NCBI RefSeq assembly: GCF_023016805.1
Contig: NZ_JALKCH010000004.1
Location: 124,001 to 188,000 of the forward strand
DNA length: 64,000 nt
Direction of reading: 5' to 3'
DNA from: Ancylobacter crimeensis
GTDB taxonomy: Bacteria; Pseudomonadota; Alphaproteobacteria; Rhizobiales; Xanthobacteraceae
The notes under the pieces were generated by a model. That model had not been told where the DNA came from, did not search any database, and was given only the letters and a program-made list of their open reading frames with translations. Position 1 is the first letter of the stretch. The number at the start of each line of letters is the position of its first letter. This document shows, piece after piece, positions 53,090 to 62,308 of this stretch. Made by a program: the position numbers and the translations under genes.

Positions 53090-54952
53090 ATGTTCACCCG
53101 CCTGTTCTCCGCCTTCGAATCGGTCATCGACCCGTTCCGGTCCGCTCCCACCGCGCGGCCGCCCGTCGGGCTGCTCGCCTTCTACTGGCATTTCGTACGG
53201 CAGGCGGGGTGGGTGTTTGTGGCGGCGCTCGGCGCGGCGTTGCTGGTCGCGATCATCGAAGTGTCGCTGTTCCGCTATGTCGGCCGGATCGTCGATCTGG
53301 TGCAGGGCTCGACACCGCAGAGCATCTTCGCCGACCATTCCGGCCTGCTGCTCTGGATGGCCTTCGTCGTCGTGGTGGCGCGCCCGCTCGCCAATGGGCT
53401 GCACGATCTGCTGATCCGGCAGTCCATCACCGGGAATGTCGGGCCGCTGATCCGCTGGCAGTCCTATCGCTGGGTTGTGCGCCAGAGCGTCGGCTTCTTC
53501 AGCAACGACTTCGCCGGGCGCATTGCCGCGCGAGTGCTGCAGGCGGGCCCGGCGATTCGCGGCTCGGTGGTCGATGTCATCGACGCGCTCTGGTACGCAG
53601 GCATCTATGCCGGCAGCGCGGTCGTGCTGTTCGCCGAGGCGGACTGGCGGCTCGCCGTGCCGATGGCGGCGTGGATCGCCTCCTACATCGTTGCGCTGCG
53701 GTTCTTCATTCCGCGCATCCGGGCGCTTTCCCTGAGCACGTCGGAGAGTAATTCCGCCCTCACCGGCCGCATCGTCGACAGCTACACCAACATCCTCACC
53801 GTGAAGCTGTTCGCCCATGCGGACCGGGAGGACCGCTATGTGCGCGACGCACTGGCCCGCAATGTCGACGACAACCGCAACCAGCAGCGCCAGATCACGC
53901 GCATGGCGTTTGCCATCAGCGTGCTGAACAGCGTCATGCTGGGCTCCGTGGGTGGGCTTGGCGTGTGGCTGTGGTCGATCGGCGCGATCAATCTCGGCGC
54001 CATCGCTCTTTCAACCGGGCTTGCCATCCGCATCACCAACATGTCCGGCTGGATCATGTGGGTGGTGACCGGCGTGTTCGAGAATGTCGGCACGGTTCAG
54101 GAGGCGATCCTTTCGATTTCCGCCCCCCATGAGGTGACGGACCGGCCGGATGCGCGTGCGCTGGCTGTGACGAAGGGCGAGATCCGGTTCGAGAACCTCG
54201 CCTTCCACTATGGCAGGGGCTCCGGCGTGATCGAAGGCTTGAACCTCACCCTGACGCCGGGCGAGCGCGTGGGTCTTGTTGGTCATTCCGGCGCCGGCAA
54301 GTCGACGCTGATGAGCCTGCTGTTGCGCTTCTATGATCCCGAGGGCGGCCGCATCCTGATCGACGGGCAGGACATCGCGGCGGTCTCGCAGGAGAGCCTG
54401 CGGGGGCAGATCGGCGTGGTGACGCAGGACACCTCCCTGCTGCACCGCTCGGTGCGCGACAACATCGCCTATGGCCGTCCCGACGCCGGTGAGGATGCGA
54501 TTCGCGCGGCGGTATGCCGGGCCCATGCGGAGGATTTCGTCGATACTCTGGTCGATCCGCAAGGGCGCAGCGGGCTCGACGCCCATGTCGGCGAGCGGGG
54601 CGTGAAACTTTCGGGCGGCCAGAGGCAGCGCATAGCCATTGCCCGCGTGCTGCTGAAAGACGCGCCGATCCTCGTGCTCGACGAGGCGACCTCGGCGCTT
54701 GATTCGGAGATCGAGGCGGCGATTCAGGCCAATCTCGACGAACTGATGGACGGCAAGACCGTCATCGCCATCGCCCATCGGCTTTCCACCATCGCCCGCA
54801 TGGACCGGCTGGTGGTGATGGAGCAGGGGCGGATCGTCGAAACCGGCAGCCATGCCGAACTGATCGCGCGGGGTGGAGTCTATGCCCGGCTGTGGCAGCG
54901 CCAGTCCGGCGGTTTTCTGGAGGCGGACGAGGACGCAGCGGCGGCGGAGTGA
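53090..54952 (+). CDS. ABC exporter, fused permease and ATPase
   Basis: A 620-residue half-transporter that should function as a dimer. Six membrane helices lie in residues 25-330 (for example FVAALGAALLVAIIEVSLF and LLLWMAFVVVVARPLANGL). The ATPase has Walker A GHSGAGKST, signature LSGGQRQR, Walker B ILVLDEATSALD and the IAHRLST switch. It is a multidrug/lipid-type exporter of the MsbA/LmrA kind; substrate unknown. It converges on trmL with 13 bases between. TTG 53087 precedes the chosen ATG. Confidence 0.88.
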   Translation: MFTRLFSAFESVIDPFRSAPTARPPVGLLAFYWHFVRQAGWVFVAALGAALLVAIIEVSLFRYVGRIVDLVQGSTPQSIFADHSGLLLWMAFVVVVARPLANGLHDLLIRQSITGNVGPLIRWQSYRWVVRQSVGFFSNDFAGRIAARVLQAGPAIRGSVVDVIDALWYAGIYAGSAVVLFAEADWRLAVPMAAWIASYIVALRFFIPRIRALSLSTSESNSALTGRIVDSYTNILTVKLFAHADREDRYVRDALARNVDDNRNQQRQITRMAFAISVLNSVMLGSVGGLGVWLWSIGAINLGAIALSTGLAIRITNMSGWIMWVVTGVFENVGTVQEAILSISAPHEVTDRPDARALAVTKGEIRFENLAFHYGRGSGVIEGLNLTLTPGERVGLVGHSGAGKSTLMSLLLRFYDPEGGRILIDGQDIAAVSQESLRGQIGVVTQDTSLLHRSVRDNIAYGRPDAGEDAIRAAVCRAHAEDFVDTLVDPQGRSGLDAHVGERGVKLSGGQRQRIAIARVLLKDAPILVLDEATSALDSEIEAAIQANLDELMDGKTVIAIAHRLSTIARMDRLVVMEQGRIVETGSHAELIARGGVYARLWQRQSGGFLEADEDAAAAE

Positions 54953-54965
54953 CGGCACAACTCCC

Positions 54966-55448
54966 TCAACCGCCGGTCTGACGGAGCGCTTCGCCAAGGA
55001 TCATGGCGCCGGCGAGGGCGACATTGAGCGAGCGGGCGCCCGGCATCATCGGAATGACGATCCGCGCATCCGCCGTCGAGTGCACGTCATCGGGGACGCC
55101 GGCGCTTTCGCGGCCGAGCATCAGGATGTCGCCCGGACGAAAGGCGTAGGCAGTGTAGGGGATGGCCCCGCCTGTGCTGCACAGCACAAGGCAGCGCCGC
55201 TCGGCTCTTCGCCAATCCTCGAACGCGGTGAAGGATGCGTGGCGATGGATCGCGGCGCGATCCAGATAATCCATTCCCGCCCGTCTGAAGCCGGCGTCGC
55301 CGACCGGAAATCCAGCAGGTTCAATAATATGCAGGCAAACATCCAGGCATGCCGCGGCGCGTGCGAGGGTGCCGGCATTCTGCGCGATGTCCGGCTGGTA
55401 GAGCGCGAGGGCGGGGCGAAGCCCGGCAGGAGCGGAGCGTTCCGGCAT
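54966..55448 (-). CDS. trmL: TrmL, tRNA (cytidine/uridine-34 2'-O)-methyltransferase
   Basis: A 160-residue SPOUT methyltransferase acting on the wobble base of leucine tRNAs. Visible blocks are ALYQPDIAQNAGTLARAAA, the middle GRESAGVPDDVH and the knot MMPGARSLNVALAGAMILGE. Length and motifs match TrmL/CspR rather than TrmH. Monocistronic. Confidence 0.9.
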   Translation of the reverse strand: MPERSAPAGLRPALALYQPDIAQNAGTLARAAACLDVCLHIIEPAGFPVGDAGFRRAGMDYLDRAAIHRHASFTAFEDWRRAERRCLVLCSTGGAIPYTAYAFRPGDILMLGRESAGVPDDVHSTADARIVIPMMPGARSLNVALAGAMILGEALRQTGG

Positions 55449-55814
55449 CGATCTTCCTTAAAGACATTAATGCACTGCACAATAAAATGCGACGCTTCTG
55501 CTTTTGCTTGTGAAGTCAAGTTTCCGGTTTTGCTAGAGGGCAGGACTCACTGACGCAGCGGCCTTGTCTGGACAAGGTGGGGATAGGGTGCAATTAGAGG
55601 CAATTGAAGGTACGCGGCGCGACAGAGGGCGTCGCGGTTCCGGCCTCGCAACGCGCGAGGCCCCGAAGGCGCCCGACGACAGGCTACGGGCGCGCGTCGG
55701 ATCCCGGCAACGGGAGAGACGTCCGGCTACGGCGGGTCCTGTTTCCGCCGGAAGTGGGTCCGGGGATTGCGCGGAGCGGGCAGGCGCGCGCAGTCGAGGG
55801 AAAGGGACCCGAAC
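55449..55814 (+). other. Upstream region of petABC
   Basis: 366 bases between divergent trmL and petA. The left part is AT-richer. TTGTGA (55508-55513) and TGCTAG (55531-55536) lie 17 bases apart, but this is a poor sigma-70 match and is noted only as a possible promoter. The rest, 55600-55800, is GC-rich untranslated leader with no gene that I can support. Confidence 0.3.
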
Positions 55815-56375
55815 GTGGCATCAACCGAGACGGCGCAGACGACGCGCCGCGACTTTCTCTACATCGCGACGGGCGCGATGGGTGCGGTCGGCGCGGCGGC
55901 ACTCGTCTGGCCTTTCATCTCGCAGCTGCAGCCGGACGCATCGGTGCTGGCGCTCTCTTCGACCGAGGTCGATCTCTCCCAGATTCAGGAAGGCCAGATC
56001 GTCACGGTGAAGTGGCGCGGCAAGCCTGTCTTCGTGTGGAACCGCACCGCCGACGATGTCGCCAAGGCCAGGGATGTTCCGGTCGGCCAGCTCATCGACC
56101 CGATCGCGCGCAACGCCAACTTGCCCGCCGATGCCCCCGCGACGGACGAGAACCGCGCCGCCAAGGACAGGGAGAAGTGGCTGGTCGTCATCGGCATCTG
56201 CACCCATCTCGGCTGCGTGCCGATCGGCCATGCCGGTGAATATGACGGGTGGTTCTGCCCCTGCCACGGCTCGGAATACGACGCCGCGGGCCGAGTCCGC
56301 CGCGGGCCGGCGCCGGAGAACCTCGCCATTCCGCCCTACGCATTCGTGTCCGACACGAAGATCTCCATCGGCTGA
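55815..56375 (+). CDS. petA: PetA, Rieske iron-sulphur subunit of cytochrome bc1
   Basis: A 186-residue Rieske protein. The twin-arginine motif TRRDFLYIATGAMGAVG serves both TAT insertion and membrane anchoring. The [2Fe-2S] ligands are in CTHLGC and CPCHGSEYD, with the family G-A-P end of the cluster domain, RRGPAPENLAIPPY. The start is GTG 55815, with AGGGAAAGGGA about eight bases upstream. It is first of petABC. Confidence 0.93.
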   Translation: MASTETAQTTRRDFLYIATGAMGAVGAAALVWPFISQLQPDASVLALSSTEVDLSQIQEGQIVTVKWRGKPVFVWNRTADDVAKARDVPVGQLIDPIARNANLPADAPATDENRAAKDREKWLVVIGICTHLGCVPIGHAGEYDGWFCPCHGSEYDAAGRVRRGPAPENLAIPPYAFVSDTKISIG

Positions 56376-56396
56376 CGGCCTCAAGGGACCATTCAC

Positions 56397-57650
56397 ATGA
56401 GCGGACACGCGACATTCGAGCCGAAGAATCCCGCGCTCAAGTGGTTCGAGAGCCGGCTTCCTCTGGTTGGCCTGATTCATTCCTCCTTCATCGCCTATCC
56501 CACCCCGCGCAATCTGAACTACTGGTGGACCTTCGGCGGCATCCTCTCGCTGATGCTGGTCTGCCAGATCCTTTCGGGCGTGGTGCTGGTGATGCACTAC
56601 ACGCCGCATGTGACGCTGGCCTTCGACTCGGTCGAGCACATCATGCGCGATGTCAGCTATGGCTGGCTGATCCGCTACATCCACGCCAACGGCGCCTCGA
56701 TGTTCTTCATCGCGGTGTACATCCATATGTTCCGCGGCCTCTATTACGGGTCGTACAAGGCTCCTCGCGAAGTGCTGTGGATCCTCGGCGTGATTATCTA
56801 CCTGTTGATGATGGCGACCGGCTTCATGGGCTACGTGCTGCCGTGGGGGCAGATGAGCTTCTGGGGCGCCACCGTCATCACCAACCTGTTCTCCGCCTTC
56901 CCGGTGGTCGGGCCGACCATCGTGGAATGGCTCTGGGGCGGGTTCGCGGTCGACAACCCGACACTCAACCGCTTCTTCTCGCTGCACTATCTGCTGCCCT
57001 TCATGATCGCGGGCGTCGTCGTCCTGCACATCTGGGCGCTGCATATCGCAGGTCAGAACAACCCGACCGGCGTCGAGCCGAAGACCCCGAAGGACACCGT
57101 GCCCTTCACCCCCTACGCGACCATCAAGGACGCGTTCGGCATGGTGTGCTTCCTCATCTTCTTCGCCTGGTTCGTGTTCTACATCCCGAACTATCTCGGC
57201 CATGCGGACAACTACATTCCCGCCAATCCGCTGGTGACGCCAGCTCACATCGTGCCGGAATGGTACTACCTGCCGTTCTACGCGATGCTGCGCTCGGTGC
57301 CGGACAAGCTCGGCGGCGTGCTGACCATGTTCAGCGCGATCATCGTGCTGTTCTTCGTGCCGTGGCTCGACACCTCCAAGGTGCGCTCCGCCGCCTATCG
57401 CCCGCTCTACCGGCAGTTCTTCTGGATCTGGGTTGCGGCGTGCATCGGGCTGGGCTGGCTGGGCTCGAAGCCGGCGGAGGGCGGCTATGTCATCGCCGGG
57501 CGCGTGCTGACGGTGTATTACTTCGTCCACTTCCTCATCATCCTGCCTTTGCTCGGCCTCTTCGAGAAGCCGAAGCAGGTGCCGGCCTCGATCACCGAGG
57601 CGGTGCTGGCGAAGGGCAAGACTGCGGCCTCGCCCGCGACGACAGCGTGA
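56397..57650 (+). CDS. petB: PetB, cytochrome b of the bc1 complex
   Basis: A 417-residue integral membrane protein binding two haems b and the quinol/quinone sites. Blocks seen are [68 protein letters not shown], and the Qo-site [13 protein letters not shown]. Haem His pairs appear complete. It is a full-length cytochrome b, not fused to c1 as in Bradyrhizobium. Follows petA after 21 bases. Confidence 0.95.
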   Translation: MSGHATFEPKNPALKWFESRLPLVGLIHSSFIAYPTPRNLNYWWTFGGILSLMLVCQILSGVVLVMHYTPHVTLAFDSVEHIMRDVSYGWLIRYIHANGASMFFIAVYIHMFRGLYYGSYKAPREVLWILGVIIYLLMMATGFMGYVLPWGQMSFWGATVITNLFSAFPVVGPTIVEWLWGGFAVDNPTLNRFFSLHYLLPFMIAGVVVLHIWALHIAGQNNPTGVEPKTPKDTVPFTPYATIKDAFGMVCFLIFFAWFVFYIPNYLGHADNYIPANPLVTPAHIVPEWYYLPFYAMLRSVPDKLGGVLTMFSAIIVLFFVPWLDTSKVRSAAYRPLYRQFFWIWVAACIGLGWLGSKPAEGGYVIAGRVLTVYYFVHFLIILPLLGLFEKPKQVPASITEAVLAKGKTAASPATTA

Positions 57651-57661
57651 GCGGAGCAGGA

Positions 57662-58522
57662 ATGATGAACATGCGCTTTGCTTCCCTTCGTTCCTTCACG
57701 CTCGCCGCGCTGACGGCCGCGACGATGCTGGCCGGCACCGGCACCAGCTTCGCTCAGGACGCCCACGCGACGCCGAAGCCGCCTCGCGAAAGCTGGACCT
57801 TCGCCGGCCCGTTCGGCCATTTCGACCGTGCCCAGGTGCAGCGGGGCTTCCAGGTATTCCGCGAGGTCTGCTCGTCCTGCCATGCGGCCCACCTGTTCGC
57901 CTTCCGCAACCTCGCGCAGAAGGGCGGTCCGGAATTCTCCGAGGCGCAGGCCAAGACGGTCGCCGAATCCTTCAAGGTGCAGGACGGCCCCAACGATGCC
58001 GGCGACATGTTCGAGCGGCCCGGCCGGCTCTCGGACCGCTGGCCCTCGCCGTTCCCGAACGAACAGGCCGCCCGCGCCTCCAATGGCGGCGCCTACCCGC
58101 CGGACTTCTCGGTTCTGGCCAAGGCGCGCACCTATGAGGTCGGCTTTCCGGGCTTCCTGTTCGACATCGTGCGCCAGTATCAGGAGCAGGGGCCGGACTA
58201 CATCCACGCGCTGCTGAACGGCTACAAGGATCCGCCGGAAGGCTTCAAGGTGCCGGAGGGGGGACATTACAACGAGTTCTTCCCCGGGCACTCCATCAAG
58301 ATGCCGCCTCCGCTCTCGGCCGATCAGGTGACCTACACCGACGGTTCGCCGCAGACGGTCGAGCAGTATTCGCGGGATGTGGCGGCGTTCATGATGTGGC
58401 TCGCGGAGCCGCATCTGGAAGAACGCAAGCGCATCGGCTTCATGTCGATGATCTTCCTCATCGTCTTCGCCGGCCTGCTTTATTTCACCAAGAAGAAGAT
58501 CTGGCGGAACGTCGAGCACTGA
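57662..58522 (+). CDS. petC: PetC, cytochrome c1 of the bc1 complex
   Basis: A 286-residue protein with a Sec signal peptide (LAALTAATMLAGTGTSFA), the covalent haem site VCSSCHAAH, an axial Met likely in GHSIKMPPPL and a C-terminal membrane anchor (SMIFLIVFAGLLYFTKKK). GGAGCAGGA precedes the ATG at 57662; ATG 57665 is adjacent. Ends the pet operon, followed by a strong hairpin. Confidence 0.93.
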   Translation: MMNMRFASLRSFTLAALTAATMLAGTGTSFAQDAHATPKPPRESWTFAGPFGHFDRAQVQRGFQVFREVCSSCHAAHLFAFRNLAQKGGPEFSEAQAKTVAESFKVQDGPNDAGDMFERPGRLSDRWPSPFPNEQAARASNGGAYPPDFSVLAKARTYEVGFPGFLFDIVRQYQEQGPDYIHALLNGYKDPPEGFKVPEGGHYNEFFPGHSIKMPPPLSADQVTYTDGSPQTVEQYSRDVAAFMMWLAEPHLEERKRIGFMSMIFLIVFAGLLYFTKKKIWRNVEH

Positions 58523-58553
58523 GCGGATCTGTATTTAGCGCTCGCACCATGGA

Positions 58554-58576
58554 AAAGGGCCCCTGCGGGGCCCTTT
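58554..58576. terminator. Strong hairpin terminator after petC
   Basis: AAAGGGCCCC (58554-58563) pairs perfectly with GGGGCCCTTT (58567-58576) around a TGC loop, 31 bases after the petC stop and 14 bases past the end of the convergent MaoC gene. The A- and T-flanked arms allow rho-independent termination in both directions. Confidence 0.8.
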
Positions 58577-58590
58577 GTCGTTTGCGATGT

Positions 58591-59067
58591 TCAGGCCTCC
58601 TGCCGTTCGACGAACACGCAGTTGGTGAACGCGAAGACGAGCCGGCCATATTGATTGGTGCCCGTCTCGTGGCTGAAGACGAGGCCCCATTCCGGCCGGC
58701 TCGCGCTGGGCTTCTTCGCCGTGACCTTGCTGGCAAAGCTCAACGTGTCGCCGGCATGCACCGGCTTCAGCCATTGCAGGTCGCGAAAACCGGGGGAGGG
58801 GCCGACCCGCGGCACACGTTCGCCGCGGGCGCGCATCTGGCCATGCAGGCGCGCTTGGGCCGCCGCATGGAGGCGCGACCAGATCGCCGCCGTATGCCAT
58901 CCGGAGGCCACCAGCCCGCCGAAATGGGTGCGGGCGGCGGCCGCGGCATCCAGATGGAATGGCTGGGGATCCCAGGCGCGGGCGAAGGCAATGATCTCCG
59001 GCGCCATGAAGGTGTGGGAGCCGAGCGCTTCTTCGTCGCCGACGTCGACATCCTCGAAGAATCTCAT
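58591..59067 (-). CDS. MaoC-fold hydratase-like protein (second of a pair)
   Basis: A 158-residue hotdog-fold protein. The hydratase motif appears as AWDPQPFHLDAAAAARTHFG followed by GLVASGWHT, with the catalytic Asp and His kept. The C-terminal LQWLKPVHAGDTLSF is also typical. It probably acts on an acyl-CoA thioester. Its start overlaps the end of the upstream MaoC gene by four bases, so the two may form a heterodimer. Confidence 0.82.
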   Translation of the reverse strand: MRFFEDVDVGDEEALGSHTFMAPEIIAFARAWDPQPFHLDAAAAARTHFGGLVASGWHTAAIWSRLHAAAQARLHGQMRARGERVPRVGPSPGFRDLQWLKPVHAGDTLSFASKVTAKKPSASRPEWGLVFSHETGTNQYGRLVFAFTNCVFVERQEA

Positions 59068-59522
59068 GCGAGCCGGGCTCCCGGGTTGCGGCGGCCGAAC
59101 ATGATGGTGCCGACGAGTTCACACGCCACGGCGTCGGTTCCGTCGATGAGCTCGAAGCGGAACTTCACCAGTCCCATGTCGGGCCGGCTCTTTGAACTGC
59201 GCGTCTCCAGCACGGCCCGCCGCAGGCTCAGCACCGCGCCGGGGTGAACCGGACGGAGATAGCGGACCTCCTCCATGCCGGGTGAGCCGAGGCAATCGCA
59301 TTTGATGAGCAGGCCGTCCGCCAGCAGGCGCATGAAGATGGCGCAGATGTGCCAGCCGGACGCGGCAAGGCCGGCGAGCGGGGTCACCTCCGCCGCGGCG
59401 TCATCGAGATGAATGGGCGCAGGGTCGAAATCCCGTGCGAAGGCCACGATCTCCTCGCGGCCGACCACATAGCGCCCGCAGGTCGCAACATGACCCTCGT
59501 GGAAGTCTTCCCAGAACATCAT
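59064..59522 (-). CDS. MaoC-fold hydratase-like protein (first of a pair)
   Basis: A 152-residue hotdog-fold protein similar to the next gene. The hydratase motif is FDPAPIHLDDAAAEVTPLAG followed by LAASGWHI, with Asp and His present. EVRYLRPVHPGAVLSL is the second conserved block. Start at 59522 or the ATG one codon later. Coupled to the second MaoC gene by a four-base overlap. Substrate unknown. Confidence 0.82.
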   Translation of the reverse strand: MMFWEDFHEGHVATCGRYVVGREEIVAFARDFDPAPIHLDDAAAEVTPLAGLAASGWHICAIFMRLLADGLLIKCDCLGSPGMEEVRYLRPVHPGAVLSLRRAVLETRSSKSRPDMGLVKFRFELIDGTDAVACELVGTIMFGRRNPGARLA

Positions 59523-59643
59523 GCGCGACGTGAACTCCCCGCGGCGCGGCGTCCTTCACGGGACGCCGCTCGGTTTCGACGCGCAAGGCGCCGGGCACGA
59601 TCACACGGGAGAGCGTTGCCGGCGTCAAGTCGCCGGGCGGCAT

Positions 59644-60741
59644 TCAGGTGTTGAAGCGGAAATGCAGCACGTCGCCATCGGCGACGACATATTCCTTGCC
59701 TTCCAGCCGCAGCCGGCCGGCATCGCGGGCCCCGGCCTCGCCCTTGCCCTTCACATAGTCGTCGAAGGCGATGGTCTCGGCGCGGATGAAGCCCTTCTCG
59801 AAATCCGAATGGATAACGCCGGCCGCACCGGGGGCCTTGGTGCCGGCGGTGATGGTCCAGGCGCGAGCTTCCTTCGGGCCGACGGTGAAATAGGTCACGA
59901 GCTTCAGGAGCTCGTAGCCGGCGCGGATCACGCGGTTGAGGCCCGGCTCATCGAGGTCGATCGCCTCGAGATAGTCGGTCTGCTCCTCGGGGGGCAGCAC
60001 CGCGATCTCGCTCTCGATCTTGGCGGAGACGACGACCGCCTTCGCGCCTTCCTGGCGCGCGCGCTCGAAGACCTGGGCGGACAGGGGGTTGCCGTCCTTG
60101 GCCGAGGCCTCCTCGACATTGCAGACATAGAGCACGGGCTTGGAGGACAGCAGGCCGAGCATGCGGAAGGTGCGCTCTTCCTCGGGCTTCACGTCGACGA
60201 GGCGGGCGGGCTTGCCGTCGCGCAGCAGCGTCAGCGCGCGCTGCATGAGGTCGAGCGTCTCCTTCGCTTCCTTGTCGCCGCCCTTGGCCTTCTTCTCCAG
60301 CGCGGCGGAGCGCTTTTCCAGGCTGTCGAGATCGGCGAGCATCAGCTCGGTCTCGATGGTCTCGATGTCGGAGACCGGCGCGATCTTGCCCTCGACATGG
60401 GTGACGTCGCCGTCTTCGAAGCAGCGCACCACATGGGCGATGGCGTCGCATTCGCGGATATTGGCGAGGAACTGGTTGCCGAGGCCTTCACCCTGCGAGG
60501 CACCGCGCACGAGGCCGGCGATGTCCACGAAGGTAAGACGGGTCGGTATGATGGCCTGCGAACTGGCGATCTGCGCCAGGGTATCGAGGCGCGGATCCGG
60601 CACCGCGACGTCGCCGACATTCGGCTCGATGGTGCAGAACGGATAATTCGCCGCCTGCGCCGCCGCCGTCTGCGTTAGCGCGTTGAAGAGGGTCGACTTG
60701 CCGACATTCGGCAGGCCGACGATGCCGCATTTGAAGCCCAT
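59644..60741 (-). CDS. ychF: YchF, Obg-family ATPase/GTPase
   Basis: A 365-residue P-loop protein linked to ribosomes and stress response; it prefers ATP. The G1 loop is GIVGLPNVGKST, G3 is FVDIAGLVRGA, and the usual NKxD is replaced by NVEE, the YchF hallmark for ATP binding. A coiled coil (LEKRSAALEKKAKGGDKEAK) and a C-terminal TGS domain (KEARAWTITAGTKAPGAAG) follow. Between pth and the MaoC genes. Confidence 0.94.
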   Translation of the reverse strand: MGFKCGIVGLPNVGKSTLFNALTQTAAAQAANYPFCTIEPNVGDVAVPDPRLDTLAQIASSQAIIPTRLTFVDIAGLVRGASQGEGLGNQFLANIRECDAIAHVVRCFEDGDVTHVEGKIAPVSDIETIETELMLADLDSLEKRSAALEKKAKGGDKEAKETLDLMQRALTLLRDGKPARLVDVKPEEERTFRMLGLLSSKPVLYVCNVEEASAKDGNPLSAQVFERARQEGAKAVVVSAKIESEIAVLPPEEQTDYLEAIDLDEPGLNRVIRAGYELLKLVTYFTVGPKEARAWTITAGTKAPGAAGVIHSDFEKGFIRAETIAFDDYVKGKGEAGARDAGRLRLEGKEYVVADGDVLHFRFNT

Positions 60742-60855
60742 GGCTAAACCGTCAGTTCCGTGGTGTGCGTGTCAGGAAGCGTCCTAAGGGGGCGGACGCC
60801 GCATCGCAATGGCAAACGCCGCCTTTGCGTCTTGAATGAGCCGGCGGCGGAAGGG

Positions 60856-61458
60856 TCAGATCTTATGCGGAGCGGCAGGGTTGATGCCGCGCGCTTCCAG
60901 CACGAGATGCAGCCGGCTCTGGAATTCGTCGATCCGCCGCTGCACCAGCAGCTCGGAAAGTTCGGCGCAGCCCTCGCAGACCGCCTCGACCCAGGGGCCT
61001 TCGGCCTTGGCGAAGTCGTTCAGCACATAGGGCATGACCAGCGACTTGTCGCCCGGATGTCCGATGCCGAGCCGCACCCGCATATAGTCGTTGCCGCAAT
61101 GCGCGGTGATGGAGCGCAGCCCGTTATGGCCGGCATTGCCGCCACCGATCTTGGCGCGCACCTTGGCAGGGGCGAGGTCGAGTTCGTCGTGGAAGACCAC
61201 CACGTCGCCGAGCGCGATCTTGTAGAAGCGCTGCGCCTCGGCGACCGCGCGGCCGCTCTCGTTCATGAAGGTTTCGGGCAGCAGCGCCAGCACCTTCTCT
61301 CCCGCGATCTCACCCTCGCAGGCCGCCCCCTGGAAACGGCGGCGCCAGGGCGAAAAGCGATGGCGGCGGACGATCGCGTCCACCGCCATGAAGCCGATAT
61401 TGTGCCGGTTGCCGGCATATTTCGGGCCGGGATTGCCGAGCCCCGTGAAGAGGAACAC
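60856..61458 (-). CDS. pth: Pth, peptidyl-tRNA hydrolase
   Basis: A 200-residue enzyme that frees tRNA from prematurely released peptidyl-tRNA. Catalytic residues are in [18 protein letters not shown] (Asn, His) and [12 protein letters not shown] (Asp), with [14 protein letters not shown]. Lies 26 bases after rplY, the usual rplY-pth-ychF order. Confidence 0.94.
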   Translation of the reverse strand: MFLFTGLGNPGPKYAGNRHNIGFMAVDAIVRRHRFSPWRRRFQGAACEGEIAGEKVLALLPETFMNESGRAVAEAQRFYKIALGDVVVFHDELDLAPAKVRAKIGGGNAGHNGLRSITAHCGNDYMRVRLGIGHPGDKSLVMPYVLNDFAKAEGPWVEAVCEGCAELSELLVQRRIDEFQSRLHLVLEARGINPAAPHKI

Positions 61459-61484
61459 CAGCGTCTCCCGGTCCGAACGTCAGA

Positions 61485-62117
61485 TCACTTCTTGGCCGGA
61501 GCCGCAGCTTCGGCCGCAGCAGCGGCGGCTTCGTCCGCCTCGGCTTCCTTAAGGCCCGAGGGGGCGGTGATGGTGACGAGGGTATCGTCGCCATGGCCGG
61601 CCCAGGTCACGCCCTCCGGCAGCTTGATTGCCGAGAGGTGGAACGAATCGCCGAGCTGGGCGGCCGCGAGATCGACGGTGACCGCCTCGGGAATGGCATC
61701 GGCCGGAACGTTCAGCGAGACCGAGTGGGCGACGATGTTCAGCGTGCCGCCGCGCTTGATGCCGGGGGCGTTTTCGGCGTTGGCGAAGTGCACCGGAATG
61801 TCGACCGTCAGGGTCGCGCCGGTGGCGACGCGCAGGAAGTCGACATGCTGCGGCAGGCCCTTCAGCACGTCGAGCTGATAGTCGCGCGGGATGACGCGGT
61901 GCTTGGTGCCGTCCACGTCCACGTTGAACAGCGTGGTGAGGAAGTGGCCCGCATAGATGGTGCGGTTGATTTCGGTGAAGTCGAGCGAGATGCTGACGGG
62001 CGCCTTGCCGTCGCCGTAGATCACGGCGGGCACGCGGCCGGCGCGGCGTTCAGCACGAGCGGCCCCCTTGCCGACAGTCGCGCGCGCCGTCGCCTTCAGT
62101 TCCTTGATGGCGGTCAT
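61485..62117 (-). CDS. rplY: Ribosomal protein bL25, CTC form
   Basis: A 210-residue long-form bL25 that binds 5S rRNA. The N-terminal L25 domain (ATARATVGKGAARAERRAGR, VPAVIYGDGK) is followed by the C-terminal beta domain (VDIPVHFANAENAPGIKRGG). The tail is rich in Ala, Glu and Lys. It heads the rplY-pth-ychF group. A hairpin lies about 40 bases upstream of its start. Confidence 0.94.
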   Translation of the reverse strand: MTAIKELKATARATVGKGAARAERRAGRVPAVIYGDGKAPVSISLDFTEINRTIYAGHFLTTLFNVDVDGTKHRVIPRDYQLDVLKGLPQHVDFLRVATGATLTVDIPVHFANAENAPGIKRGGTLNIVAHSVSLNVPADAIPEAVTVDLAAAQLGDSFHLSAIKLPEGVTWAGHGDDTLVTITAPSGLKEAEADEAAAAAAEAAAPAKK

Positions 62118-62153
62118 TGGCTTGATCCTTCATGGGTCGTGCCCAACGCAACA

Positions 62154-62171
62154 GGGCCGCTCGCGCGGCCC
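62154..62171 (-). terminator. Hairpin between the secreted protein gene and rplY
   Basis: GGGCCGC (62154-62160) pairs with GCGGCCC (62165-62171) around TCGC. Read on the minus strand it is followed by TGTTGCGTT, moderately U-rich. It may terminate the upstream gene or lie in the rplY leader. Confidence 0.45.
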
Positions 62172-62308
62172 GGCCCGTCAGGCGGTGCAGTTTCGAGTGT
62201 CGCCGGCGCGCCTCCAGGGGTGCGGATAGGCCGGATAACCCGCGGGCTCATAGCAGCAAAGCCGTGCGGGGGCAATGTCGGCGCGCGCATGCGGGACGCT
62301 CGCAGCCC

